DNA of 64,000 nucleotides from DSYU01 sp964437595. Lineage in GTDB: Bacteria; Chloroflexota; Anaerolineae; Anaerolineales; Anaerolineaceae. The DNA is taken from NCBI GenBank assembly GCA_964437595.1, contig CAYTHO010000015.1, positions 1 through 64,000 of the forward strand. Direction: 5' to 3'. This document shows, one piece after another, positions 8,332 through 16,557 of the stretch (position 1 is the first letter of the stretch; each line of letters opens with the position of its first letter). The position numbers were made by a program, and so were the translations under genes. The notes below the pieces were generated by a model, which worked only from the letters and a program-made list of their open reading frames with translations, was not told where the DNA came from and searched no databases.

Positions 8332-9429
8332 ATGTTGTCTGAGAATGACCTACGGGAACTGCTTGATTTCCAATCTGACGCTCCTGTGCTCAGCGTGTAT
8401 TTGAGCACAGATCCATCAGAAGGGAATGCGGATACACACATTCGCCGCTTACGAAGCATGCTTAAGGAAATCAATTTAACCGAGGAGATCCAGGCAGTTG
8501 AGCGGTTCTTTTCCAGCCAGTACAACTGGGCTGGACGGGGCGTAGCTGTTTTTTCGTGCGTTCCGAAGAATTTTTTCCGAGCTTATCCGCTGGCAGTTCC
8601 GGTACGCAACCTTATTCATATTAGTGATCGCCCGAGCGTGAAACCCCTGGCTTCCCTGATGGACAATTATGGGGGCTACGGGGTCGTACTGATCGATAAA
8701 CAAGGCGCGCGCCTGTTCAACTTCCACATGGGAGATCTTCGCGAACAGGAAGGGGTGTTGGGTGAAGCTGTAAAGCGCGCGAAGCATGGCGTGGGCGCCT
8801 CAACGGTTCCAGGCCGGCGTGGTTCCAATGTCGCCAGCCGGAGCATGGAGGAAGTGGTCGACCGGAACATGAAAGATTCAGCCGCGTTCGCGATCCACTT
8901 CTTTGAGGAAAACCACATTCGGAGGATCCTGGTTGGTGGAACAGAGGAGAACACAAAGCTGTTTTGCTCTTTGCTCCCGAAAGCCTGGCAAAGCCTGGTG
9001 ATGGGCAGCTTCCCAATGAGTATGACTGCCAGCCATATCGATGTGCGCAACCGGGCCCTGGAACTGGGCACTCAGGCCGAAATCGAGCGTGAAAAACGCC
9101 TGGTTGAACGGCTGATTACCCAGGCAGCCAAGGGCGATGGCGCGGTAACCGGGCTGGAGGATACCCTGGACGCACTCAACCACGGGCGCATCCAGGCCCT
9201 GGTGATCGGTGAGGGGTTCCGCAAGAATGCCTACCGTTGTAAGAGCACCGGCTGGCTGACCACCAAACCCGAGGAGGTGTGCAGCGGCGAAGATGATGTC
9301 GAAAAAGTCTATGACGTGGTCGACTATCTCGTAAACCAGGTGATGCGCAGCGGCGGTGAGGTGGATGTGGTAATGTCGAGCGCCGAGCTAGAAAAGAAAG
9401 GCAACATCGGCGCGATCCTAAGATATTAG
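8332..9429 (+). CDS. eRF1-like (bacterial baeRF-type) protein
   Basis: A 365-residue soluble protein preceded by a strong AAGGAGG ribosome-binding site. The region around ILVGGTEENTKLF resembles the middle (domain 2) fold of archaeal/eukaryotic release factor eRF1. The segment LDALNHGRIQALVIGEGF resembles its L7Ae-like third domain. The GGQ peptidyl-hydrolysis motif is not visible; a Gly/Arg-rich loop (VPGRRGSN) sits in roughly that place. Bacterial relatives (baeRF families) are suspected ribosome-rescue or stalled-peptide hydrolases, mostly uncharacterised. The assignment rests on pattern recognition. The gene ends at a strong bidirectional terminator. Confidence 0.6.
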   Translation: MLSENDLRELLDFQSDAPVLSVYLSTDPSEGNADTHIRRLRSMLKEINLTEEIQAVERFFSSQYNWAGRGVAVFSCVPKNFFRAYPLAVPVRNLIHISDRPSVKPLASLMDNYGGYGVVLIDKQGARLFNFHMGDLREQEGVLGEAVKRAKHGVGASTVPGRRGSNVASRSMEEVVDRNMKDSAAFAIHFFEENHIRRILVGGTEENTKLFCSLLPKAWQSLVMGSFPMSMTASHIDVRNRALELGTQAEIEREKRLVERLITQAAKGDGAVTGLEDTLDALNHGRIQALVIGEGFRKNAYRCKSTGWLTTKPEEVCSGEDDVEKVYDVVDYLVNQVMRSGGEVDVVMSSAELEKKGNIGAILRY

Positions 9430-9467
9430 AAAAAAGCCCCGGCCATTGAAGCCGGGGCTTTTTTTAT
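9430..9467. terminator. Bidirectional intrinsic terminator
   Basis: A GC-rich stem (9435-9443 with 9451-9459, AGCCCCGGC type) with a 7-base loop, flanked by an A-run on one side and a T-run on the other. It lies between convergent genes and can terminate both. Confidence 0.93.
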
Positions 9468-10186
9468 TTAAGGATGTTGGTTTCGGCGCGTTCCAACTCG
9501 CTTTGCAGGCGGTCTAAGTCCTGGGCGGCCAGTTTGAGGTCACGATCCAGATCGGTCTTGGTGAGGGTGAACAGCGCATCAAGGGTCTCAGCCTGCTGAG
9601 AGTCCAGTTTTGTCAGGAGCGGGAGAATGGTCTGCAAATAACCTTTAGCAGTGTCCAGGTTCTTGACCGCCCCAGCCTTATTATTGGCCTGGAGGGCCAT
9701 ACGCGCCTGGGTGATGGAATTCATCGAGCGGAGAATCTGGCTGCGGGCCACCTCCACCTCCAGGCGCGACTGTACGTCGCCAAGCTGGGTCTGGTTTGTC
9801 TGGGCATTCTTGCGCGCACTATCCAGATCCTGGCGGGCTTTCTGCAGTTCGGATGCCGTCTGCGTGGCCTGGCGGTTGGCATTTTCAAGCTGCTGGAGGG
9901 TTGGGCGGTAAAGGAGCAGATAAGCGACCAGCAGGCCGAGCGCAAACAGCCCCACCACAACCGCCAGCACGCGCAGCGTCCGGCGCATAAAGCGCCCGGT
10001 GCGCGTTTCCGGGCTGAAGAGGGTGTACATTACCCGCTGAGATCGCGAGGGGGTTTTAAGATCGGGAGCCTTAGGGCGCTCGCCGGAGATCGGTTCGGAA
10101 GCATCAGGGCTTTCCTGGTAAATTTCTTCGGAAGGTTCGACCGGTGGGGTCTGTTCATCCACTGGTTCGGAGGGGATATCGGTCAT
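9464..10186 (-). CDS. Membrane-anchored coiled-coil protein, function unknown
   Basis: A 240-residue protein not assigned to a named family. The first 65 residues are acidic and proline-rich, probably disordered. One membrane helix follows at about 70-92 (VLAVVVGLFALGLLVAYLLL), then a long heptad-like region rich in Gln, Ala, Leu and Asp to the C-terminus, likely an extracytoplasmic coiled coil. An AAAGGA ribosome-binding site precedes the ATG. It lies 30 bases downstream of a membrane ClpP-class protease, same strand, so the two are probably co-transcribed. Whether it is an adaptor or a substrate is not known. Confidence 0.7.
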   Translation of the reverse strand: MTDIPSEPVDEQTPPVEPSEEIYQESPDASEPISGERPKAPDLKTPSRSQRVMYTLFSPETRTGRFMRRTLRVLAVVVGLFALGLLVAYLLLYRPTLQQLENANRQATQTASELQKARQDLDSARKNAQTNQTQLGDVQSRLEVEVARSQILRSMNSITQARMALQANNKAGAVKNLDTAKGYLQTILPLLTKLDSQQAETLDALFTLTKTDLDRDLKLAAQDLDRLQSELERAETNILK

Positions 10187-10216
10187 TGGGTTTCATCCTT
10201 TCTATGGTTATTAATG

Positions 10217-11074
10217 TTACGAGGGGTTGTCAGAATGGGGAGCGCGGCTGGGCGCAGCGGGCTGAACAGGGTAGGGAACGGGAATGTACTCAACCGAAGG
10301 CCGGCGAGATTGGGCCTGCGGGTAGAGGCTCATCAACTGGTAGATCTCCTGGGGCATATCCGTGCTGACCTTCAGCCCCAGTTCCTGGGCTTCCTCTACA
10401 CTAATGGGGTAATCGTGGGTCCAGCGTCCGGAGGCCAGCACTTCGGCAAAATGCTGGCACACCTCTTGGGAATAATCGCTGCAGGCAATGCGCCGGACGG
10501 TATCCTGCACCTGGCGGATGGCCTTGCGGGAAATATCAGCCAGGATGAGGGTCTGGTCGTCGATTTCCGTGGGGGGTTTTTGATTAAGCACGCTGAGGAT
10601 AGATACGGCGGGGAACTGACCTATCTGTGGATCCACCGGGCCGAGAACGGCGTTGTCATCCATGATGATTTGGTCGGCGGAGAGTGCGATCAATGTACCG
10701 CCGGACATGGCGTAGTGGGGGACGAACACGGTGACGGGCGCGGTGTGGCGCTTGAGAGCATTGGCAATTTGTTCGGAAGCCAGCACCAGACCGCCAGGGG
10801 TGTGCAGGATCAGGTCGATGGGCACATTGGCATCGGTCAGCTTGATCGCGCGCAGCACCTGTTCGGAATCCTGGATATCGATGTAGCGGGCCAGGGGAAT
10901 ACCCAGGATCGAGACGCTCTCCTGGCGGTGGATAAGAGCGATCACGCGTGATTTGCGTTTTTCTTCCAGCGCGCGAAAGATTCGGTAGCGAGAAGCATCG
11001 ATCATGCGCTGGCGAATGACGGGGATGATGCCAATCACCAGGAAGATGATCCAGATAAAACCGAGAAAGTCCAT
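10217..11074 (-). CDS. ClpP-class membrane serine protease (SDH/SppA-like)
   Basis: A 285-residue protein with one N-terminal membrane helix (FLGFIWIIFLVIGIIPVI) and a ClpP/crotonase-fold protease domain. The motif LHTPGGLVLAS and the nucleophile-containing AMSGGTLIAL, then DNAVLGPVDPQIG, match the serine dehydrogenase proteinase family (PF01972). Members cleave membrane or signal peptides; the substrate is unknown. The ATG at 11074 is chosen over upstream in-frame starts because GGAGG sits 6 bases before it. The C-terminal 35 residues are proline-rich. It is divergent from murJ, with a shared -35 region. Confidence 0.8.
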   Translation of the reverse strand: MDFLGFIWIIFLVIGIIPVIRQRMIDASRYRIFRALEEKRKSRVIALIHRQESVSILGIPLARYIDIQDSEQVLRAIKLTDANVPIDLILHTPGGLVLASEQIANALKRHTAPVTVFVPHYAMSGGTLIALSADQIIMDDNAVLGPVDPQIGQFPAVSILSVLNQKPPTEIDDQTLILADISRKAIRQVQDTVRRIACSDYSQEVCQHFAEVLASGRWTHDYPISVEEAQELGLKVSTDMPQEIYQLMSLYPQAQSRRPSVEYIPVPYPVQPAAPSRAPHSDNPS

Positions 11075-11164
11075 GGGGCCTCCAAAAGGAAGTTTTTCGT
11101 TTTCAGTGATTCGTTTCAGATGAGAGCGCGATACGTAAAGTGCAATATAGTATCGATGATCCTT

Positions 11165-11193
11165 AGTATAGCCAAGCACGCCGAAAAATTCAA
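11165..11193 (-). promoter_or_regulatory. Promoter of the ClpP-class protease operon
   Basis: On the minus strand TTGAAT (11193-11188), 17 bases, TATACT (11170-11165). It gives a leader of about 84 bases. Its -35 box overlaps that of the divergent murJ promoter. Confidence 0.75.
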
Positions 11194-11217
11194 ACCAGGA
11201 TGATCAACGGGTATAAT
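11189..11217 (+). promoter_or_regulatory. murJ promoter, possibly leaderless
   Basis: TTCAAA (11189-11194), 17 bases, TATAAT (11212-11217), then 6 bases and ATG at 11224. The -35 box shares five bases with the divergent protease promoter. No Shine-Dalgarno precedes the ATG. Confidence 0.65.
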
Positions 11218-11223
11218 CGATTT

Positions 11224-12915
11224 ATGCCATCCACTGAAGAAAATTTGAAGGCCAAAGACGCTGGCAGAATGACAGAAGATAATCCGACCACCGCGGCTCG
11301 CTCGGATAACACGAGCAGCACGGCCACCCGGCAAATCGCCCGGGCGGCGGGGATGATTATGGTTACGTTCGTCTTCGTCAAGCTGGTGGGGCTGCTGTCG
11401 ACCATGCTGATGGCACACGCTTTTGGCACCTCGGACGAAAAAGCCGCTTTTGACGCCGCGAACCGGGTCAGCGATACGCTGTTCAACCTGGTCGCCGGTG
11501 GAGCGCTGGCCTCGGCATTTATCCCCACCTTCACCACCCTGCTCACCCAGGATAAACGTGATGACGCCTGGCGGCTGGCCTCGGCGATCTGCAACCTGGT
11601 GCTGCTGATTCTAACCGGGCTGGCAGTGTTAATCGCAGTGTTTGCGCCGTGGGTGGTGACGAATCTGCTGGCGCCTTTCGAAGACCCCGCGCTGGTACGC
11701 CTGACGGTTGATCTGCTGCGCATCCAGATCGCTTCGGCGGTCATTTTCGGGTTGAGCGGGCTGGTGATGGGCATTCTCAACGCGCACCAGCGCTTTTTGG
11801 CCCCAGCGCTGGCCCCGGCAATGTACCCGCTGGGGATCATCTTTGGGGTGCAAGTGCTGTCGAAGCAAATGGGCATTTATGGGGTGGCCTGGGGGGTGGT
11901 GATTGGAGCGCTGCTGCACCTGCTGATCCAGGCGCCGCAACTGGCGCGGCTGCCGCGGATGCGCTACCAGGTCTCCTTGGGGCTGGCGCTTCCGGCAGTG
12001 CGCGAAGTACTGCTGCTGATGGGCCCCAGGCTGTTGGGGGTGGCCGTGGTGCAGCTCAATTTTTGGATCAACACGCGGCTCGCCTCGGCTTTTCCACCTG
12101 GGTTGGCGGCAATTAACTACGGCTTCGCGCTGATGATGATGCCAGAAGCCGCCATCGCGCAGTCAATTGCGATTGCGGCGCTGCCGACCTTTTCTGCGCA
12201 GGTGGCACGGGGCAAGCGTGAAGAAATGCGCCACTCGCTGGCAACCACCCTGCGCGGGGTGCTGCTGCTTTCGATTCCGGCCTGCATCGGGTTGATCCTG
12301 CTGCGCAGGCCGCTGGTGTGGCTGATCTACGGGAACGGAGTATTCACCCAGGAGTCGATGGAACTGGTGGCCTGGGCGCTGTTATGGTACGCAGCCGGGC
12401 TGGTGGGGCACTGCGTGGTTGAGATCGTATCGCGGGCGTTCTACGCGCTGCACGATACGCGCACGCCGGTGACGGTGGGCGTGGCAGCAATGTCACTCAA
12501 CGTGGCACTGAGCCTGGTGTTTTACCGCTGGTTCGAGCAGATGAACCTGCCGCCGCACGGCGGGCTGGCGCTGGCCAATTCGCTGGCGACAGCCTTGGAG
12601 ACCGCCGGGCTGCTGGCGCTGATGCACCGGCGCCTGGACGGGCTGCAGGGGGATAAGATCCTGCGGGCAGCCGGGGCAGCTTTAGCGGCATCGCTGGCGA
12701 TGGGCGCGGCGGTGTGGGCGTGGATGCAGTGGGGCGCCTTTCTGCCGAACTGGCTGGTAGTGGCCGGGGGCATGGGACTGGGAGGCCTGGTTTATGGCGG
12801 CCTGCTCGCCGCGCTGCGCGTGGATGAGGTGGGCATAGGATGGAAGTGGGTTATGGCAAAGTTGACCAAGAAGGGTTTGCCTCCCCGTCCTCCCCTAAAT
12901 GGAGGGGAGCTGTAA
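11224..12915 (+). CDS. murJ: Lipid II flippase MurJ (MviN family)
   Basis: About 563 residues with roughly 13-14 hydrophobic segments. The region after the first helix (MLMAHAFGTSDEKAAFDAA) and ASAFIPTF are typical of MurJ/MviN, part of the MOP exporter superfamily. It flips the lipid-linked peptidoglycan precursor across the cytoplasmic membrane. An in-frame ATG at 11200 lies upstream of the -10 box, so 11224 is preferred. The C-terminal tail PPRPPLNGGEL is encoded by a GC-rich inverted repeat and looks like a repeat element that became coding. Confidence 0.92.
   Translation: MPSTEENLKAKDAGRMTEDNPTTAARSDNTSSTATRQIARAAGMIMVTFVFVKLVGLLSTMLMAHAFGTSDEKAAFDAANRVSDTLFNLVAGGALASAFIPTFTTLLTQDKRDDAWRLASAICNLVLLILTGLAVLIAVFAPWVVTNLLAPFEDPALVRLTVDLLRIQIASAVIFGLSGLVMGILNAHQRFLAPALAPAMYPLGIIFGVQVLSKQMGIYGVAWGVVIGALLHLLIQAPQLARLPRMRYQVSLGLALPAVREVLLLMGPRLLGVAVVQLNFWINTRLASAFPPGLAAINYGFALMMMPEAAIAQSIAIAALPTFSAQVARGKREEMRHSLATTLRGVLLLSIPACIGLILLRRPLVWLIYGNGVFTQESMELVAWALLWYAAGLVGHCVVEIVSRAFYALHDTRTPVTVGVAAMSLNVALSLVFYRWFEQMNLPPHGGLALANSLATALETAGLLALMHRRLDGLQGDKILRAAGAALAASLAMGAAVWAWMQWGAFLPNWLVVAGGMGLGGLVYGGLLAALRVDEVGIGWKWVMAKLTKKGLPPRPPLNGGEL
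12881..12910. repeat. REP-like GC-rich inverted repeat at the murJ 3' end
   Basis: CTCCCCT (12890-12896), 6 bases, AGGGGAG (12903-12909), preceded by another CTCCCC (12881-12886). It lies in frame at the end of murJ and codes for PPRPPLNGGEL. Similar C/G-rich palindromes are scattered in many bacterial genomes. It could also fold in the mRNA between murJ and the next gene. Confidence 0.55.
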
Positions 12916-12923
12916 GAGAGCAT

Positions 12924-14063
12924 ATGAACAATCGAGAGCGGTTTCTGGAAACGTTGGCGTTTGGTAAGCCAGACCGGGTGCCGTTTTCGCCTGGGGCGCC
13001 GAGGGAGTCGACGCTGCGGGCGTGGCAAGAACAAGGCCTGCCGGAGGGGATGGACTGGTACGCGTTTTTGATGGATGAACTGGGCATCCCGTACCAAAAG
13101 CAGGCGCAGGAACTCCCCAACCTGGACGCTGCATTTAAGATGATGCCCACCTTTGAGGAGAAGGTGCTGGAGCACCACGATGGGCATTACATTGTGCAGG
13201 ATTGGATGGGGGCGATCACCGAGATATCAGATGCTTATGACTTTACCTATATCCGCTCGGCAAAGGATTTTGTGACTCGCAAGTGGCACCGCTTCCCGGC
13301 GCAAAACCGGAAAGAGTGGGAGGAGAAGATTGCATGGCGATACAATCCAGATCAGCCGGGGCGACTGCCGGATCATTTTGACGCGCTGGCCGAACAGATC
13401 AAGCAGCGCGAATCGGTGTTTCAAATCACCATTCCCGGGCCGTTCTGGCAGATGCGCGAGTGGTGCGGGATGGAAGGCCTGTGCATGTTGATGCACGATG
13501 ACCCAGATTGGGTGTTGGAGATGGCAACCACCTGGCGGAATTTTATCCTGCGGGTGCTGGAGCCGGTGCTGGCGCGGGTGCAGCCAGATATCGTGATGGT
13601 CAACGAGGATATGGCGTACAAGCTGCACAGCATGATCTCGTTGAAGATGACGCGCCGGTTCCTGCTGCCGGTGTGGGAGGCGTGGATCGGGGTGCTCAGG
13701 GCCAACAAATGCCCGGTGATCGCGATCGATTCGGATGGGTACGTGGGCGAGCTGCTGCCGTTGTGGGTCGAAGCAGGGTTTAACTGCAATTTTCCGGTAG
13801 AGGTGGCGGCGGGCAATGACATCGTGGCGTACCGGAGGAAGTACGGGCGGCAGATGGCGTTCCTGGCGGGGATCGATAAACGCGCCATCGCGGCAGGCGG
13901 TGAAACCATGCGCAGCGAACTGCTGAGGGTGATTCCGCCGCTGCTAGCGGAAGGCGGGTACATCCCGGGCTGCGATCACGGGGTGCCGCCGGATATTTCC
14001 TGGCCGAACTTCGTGGATTACGCGCGGTTGCTGGCGAAGCTGACCGGGTGGTTACGAGGATGA
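12924..14063 (+). CDS. Uroporphyrinogen-decarboxylase-fold protein (URO-D/MtaA-like)
   Basis: A 379-residue soluble protein with the URO-D-like TIM-barrel pattern: NNRERFLETLAFGKPDRVP at the N-terminus and IPGCDHGVPPDISWPNF near the C-terminus, with DIVMVNEDMAYK in the middle. Family members include HemE and corrinoid-dependent methyltransferases such as MtaA. The N-terminus lacks the HemE substrate-binding arginine pattern (RQAGR), so a haem role is unlikely. The GCDHGVPPD motif is common in the methyltransferase-like branch. ATG 12924 is chosen because the frame upstream lies in murJ and the repeat. Its last 12 bases overlap the end of a convergent gene. Confidence 0.7.
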   Translation: MNNRERFLETLAFGKPDRVPFSPGAPRESTLRAWQEQGLPEGMDWYAFLMDELGIPYQKQAQELPNLDAAFKMMPTFEEKVLEHHDGHYIVQDWMGAITEISDAYDFTYIRSAKDFVTRKWHRFPAQNRKEWEEKIAWRYNPDQPGRLPDHFDALAEQIKQRESVFQITIPGPFWQMREWCGMEGLCMLMHDDPDWVLEMATTWRNFILRVLEPVLARVQPDIVMVNEDMAYKLHSMISLKMTRRFLLPVWEAWIGVLRANKCPVIAIDSDGYVGELLPLWVEAGFNCNFPVEVAAGNDIVAYRRKYGRQMAFLAGIDKRAIAAGGETMRSELLRVIPPLLAEGGYIPGCDHGVPPDISWPNFVDYARLLAKLTGWLRG

Positions 14064-14528
14064 TCGCGGGGACCGATTGGATAGGGCGCGCTCGATATCT
14101 TTCTGGCGGTGGTCGCTGGAGTGACCAACGAGATCGTACGGCCATTCAGGGCGACGGTCACGCCGGCTGAACCATTCATCCGGCGCTGCCTGCAGAGCAG
14201 CCAGAACATCTGCCTGGACCTGGCGGTGCCAGGCGAGCACCTCCTGGGGCGAGCGGTCGCGCCAGAGCAGGTAAACGTACCGGTTGCCATCGTTGATCCC
14301 TAAACCACGCTCTTCGGGCGGGCGGCGCTGCCTCCTGATGGAACGGGCGATATCGGCTTTCCAATGGGTGATGTGAGCCAGGGCATCCTTCACCGTCCAG
14401 GGATCTTTGGTTTCCGGGCGAGGTAAAGGACGCTGCCAGTCTTCATCCGTCAGGCCGGCGACGCATTGATCCAGGAGGGTGAATTCCCGGATGACGCGTT
14501 CGATAACTTCTTCACGGGTGTGGCGCAT
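14052..14528 (-). CDS. DinB/DfsB-like four-helix-bundle protein
   Basis: A 158-residue protein resembling the ClbS/DfsB branch of the DinB superfamily. It has conserved WTVKDALAHITHW, a WRDRSPQEVLAWHRQ helix and a late GHSSDHRQKDIE that would supply His residues for a metal site. Proteins of this fold act as metal-dependent transferases or hydrolases, or as self-resistance proteins; the substrate is unknown. AGGAGA precedes the ATG at 14528. The C-terminus overlaps the convergent URO-D-like gene by 12 bases. Confidence 0.72.
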   Translation of the reverse strand: MRHTREEVIERVIREFTLLDQCVAGLTDEDWQRPLPRPETKDPWTVKDALAHITHWKADIARSIRRQRRPPEERGLGINDGNRYVYLLWRDRSPQEVLAWHRQVQADVLAALQAAPDEWFSRRDRRPEWPYDLVGHSSDHRQKDIERALSNRSPRSSS

Positions 14529-14636
14529 ACGATTTATCTCCTGTTTTCCTCTACGGTTCTAATACCCTCACGGGCACAGCCTGCTGCTCAGTCCTATTAT
14601 AATCATTAGAAGGAATCCAAGATCAAGGAGCATCGC

Positions 14637-15371
14637 ATGAAATCCACAGGCCCCGATTTTATGAGGGCGACCTACCCAGAGAATAATTCGCAGCCGCCAC
14701 AAGACATGGGTGTGGCGCAGCCGCCGCTGGAGCTGCCTTTGCCCGCAGGCGCGGCGCTGATCGCACTGCCCGCCCCAGGCGAACTGGCAGTGCCGTCCAT
14801 CGACCTGCGAACGGCAGTCGAGCGCCGGCGCAGCGTGCGGCGCTACCAGGAACAGCCTCTCACGATGGAGGAATTGTCTTACCTGCTGTGGCTGACGCAG
14901 GGGGTCAAAGAGGTCAGCAAGCGGCCTGTAACGCTGCGGACGGTGCCTTCGGCAGGGGCGCGGCACGCGTTTGAGACGTACCTGCTGATCAACCGCGTAA
15001 CGGGGCTGGAGCCGGGACTATACCGCTTCGCAGCCAGCCAGCACGCGCTGGTGAAGCTGGCTGCGCCGGAAGATATTCGCGAGCAGGTGACGCACGGCTG
15101 CTGGGACCAGAAGCAGGTGTATAACAGCGCGGTGACGTTCGCCTGGGTGGCTGTGGCTGAGCGAATGACGTGGCGCTACACGGAGCGCGGCTACCGCTAC
15201 CTGCACCTGGACGCGGGGCATGTATGCCAGAACCTGTACCTGGCAGCGGAAGCCGTAGACTGCGGGGTGTGCGCGATCGCGGCGTACAATGACGAGATGC
15301 TAAACCAAACACTGGGCCTGGACGGGGAAAACTTGTTTGTGATCTACCTGGCCAGCCTGGGTAAGAAATAG
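14637..15371 (+). CDS. SagB/ThcOx-type nitroreductase-family oxidoreductase
   Basis: A 244-residue FMN-dependent enzyme of the nitroreductase superfamily. Residues RRRSVRRYQEQPLTMEEL form the FMN-binding arm, TVPSAGARHAFETYLL the core, and AGHVCQNLYLAAEAVDCGV the conserved C-terminal helix, as in SagB/ThcOx proteins. SagB enzymes oxidise azolines in modified peptides, but no SagC/SagD (YcaO) partner or precursor peptide is nearby. A stand-alone oxidoreductase role is more likely. AAGGAG precedes the ATG and a TATAAT box lies at 14598-14603. Confidence 0.82.
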   Translation: MKSTGPDFMRATYPENNSQPPQDMGVAQPPLELPLPAGAALIALPAPGELAVPSIDLRTAVERRRSVRRYQEQPLTMEELSYLLWLTQGVKEVSKRPVTLRTVPSAGARHAFETYLLINRVTGLEPGLYRFAASQHALVKLAAPEDIREQVTHGCWDQKQVYNSAVTFAWVAVAERMTWRYTERGYRYLHLDAGHVCQNLYLAAEAVDCGVCAIAAYNDEMLNQTLGLDGENLFVIYLASLGKK

Positions 15372-15411
15372 TACCACCCGCGGCTGCGTTCAACCACCAG
15401 CAAAGGCAAAC

Positions 15412-16023
15412 CTAATCGGCATAGTGCATGCCAAGGTCCTGAGGGGTGGCTTCAATCCCCTTCAACTCATCAAAAGTGAGGTTTTGCGCGTTAAGGCCGC
15501 GGGTGAGACACAGGTGGTTGAACAAGGCCAGGTAACTGGTGATGCTTCGAGCGTCCCAATCAAGCTGGAGATCGGCAGCGGCGGATTGAATGGAGGCCGG
15601 ATCGGGACCTTCAATTTCGATAAAGCTGCCGTAGGGCATTTCATCGAGGGTAACGACCAGGTCGCCCCAGGCATACATGGTGCGATATTTTTCGTAGGCA
15701 ACGGCCACATGGTAGCCCAGCGCTTCCAGCAGGCGGCGGGCGGCCTGAAAGTCGCTAACGGTAAATTCGATTTCCTGGCGCATGGAAACCTGCTGATCCG
15801 GGTCCTGGGGGCCTTTGTAGGTGAGGACAGCGGCGGCATCCTGGCGCAGGCGCAGGACGCGCCGCTCGCGGGTGAGAGCGCCGGTGGGAGTATCGAAGCG
15901 CAGGTTCATTTCATGAACGCGCGGGTGGGAGATGCGCGCGCCCAGGCGCTCGAGGCGAGCAGCAATCGTGGTAAGATCGCGAACGAGGAATTTGACTTCG
16001 ATTTCTTGGTCATTTTTGGACAT
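15412..16023 (-). CDS. CYTH-domain protein (CyaB/thiamine-triphosphatase-like)
   Basis: A 203-residue protein of the triphosphate tunnel metalloenzyme superfamily. The N-terminal signature EIEVKFLV is the ExExK metal/triphosphate motif. Alternating basic and acidic strands follow (RRVLRLRQD, VLTYKGP, RQEIEFTV, KYRTMYAW, VTLDEMPYGSFIEIEG). Members hydrolyse inorganic or thiamine triphosphate or act as class IV adenylate cyclases; the sequence does not say which. ATG 16023 is chosen because AGGTG precedes it and the family motif starts soon after. Confidence 0.85.
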   Translation of the reverse strand: MSKNDQEIEVKFLVRDLTTIAARLERLGARISHPRVHEMNLRFDTPTGALTRERRVLRLRQDAAAVLTYKGPQDPDQQVSMRQEIEFTVSDFQAARRLLEALGYHVAVAYEKYRTMYAWGDLVVTLDEMPYGSFIEIEGPDPASIQSAAADLQLDWDARSITSYLALFNHLCLTRGLNAQNLTFDELKGIEATPQDLGMHYAD

Positions 16024-16077
16024 TGGACACCTGAAGTGAGAAGAAAGCCGCAAAGAAACGGGAAGGATGCAAAGGGA

Positions 16078-16557
16078 TTATCGTCGTTTAATCGAGCCGG
16101 GAAGCGGGCGTAGAACGAGGAATGCGTAGGCTAGAAGCAGGAGCGTGAGGAAAATGGCAAAGGGGGTGTTGCCAGCCCCTTCTGGATGGGTAGAAATGAA
16201 CAGTCGGTCGATCCAGTAGGTGAGGGCGAAAAAGACAGCAGCGGAGAGCCCTACGACGCGGGACCCAGGGCGGCGCGGGATCATCCACAGCAGGGCGACA
16301 AGGGCTGTGACGCCCCATAAACCACCGGTGATGGCGAGATACAGGGGGCCAGGATTGAGTTTGGCGAAATCCAGCCAGTACCAGTTGTTGACAGCGGTCA
16401 CCATGCGGACCCAACCGGCAGCGGCAATACAGGCAAACCCGAGCCACAGCACTGCGCGCTGGAGCGAGCGCCAGCGAGAAGGGCGAGATAAGGCAGGGAC
16501 CTGGGGCGTTTCCGCATCGGGCGAGGATTTCGGTTCCATAACGTCCTCCATCGTCAT
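16078..16557 (-). CDS. Small membrane protein, function unknown
   Basis: A 159-residue protein with a hydrophilic N-terminal 35 residues and four predicted membrane helices. I do not recognise the family. Its ATG overlaps the stop of the upstream glycosyltransferase as ATGA, so it is translationally coupled to it and may work in the same envelope glycan process. It ends about 55 bases before the CYTH gene, same strand. Confidence 0.65.
   Translation of the reverse strand: MTMEDVMEPKSSPDAETPQVPALSRPSRWRSLQRAVLWLGFACIAAAGWVRMVTAVNNWYWLDFAKLNPGPLYLAITGGLWGVTALVALLWMIPRRPGSRVVGLSAAVFFALTYWIDRLFISTHPEGAGNTPFAIFLTLLLLAYAFLVLRPLPGSIKRR

Noticed and set aside
10214..10951. Long open frame on the plus strand opposite the ClpP-class protease
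   Set aside because: No ribosome-binding site, low-quality composition, and it is antisense to a well-supported gene.
14637..15371. SagB-like gene as part of a peptide-modification cluster
   Set aside because: No YcaO/SagD, SagC or precursor peptide is nearby.
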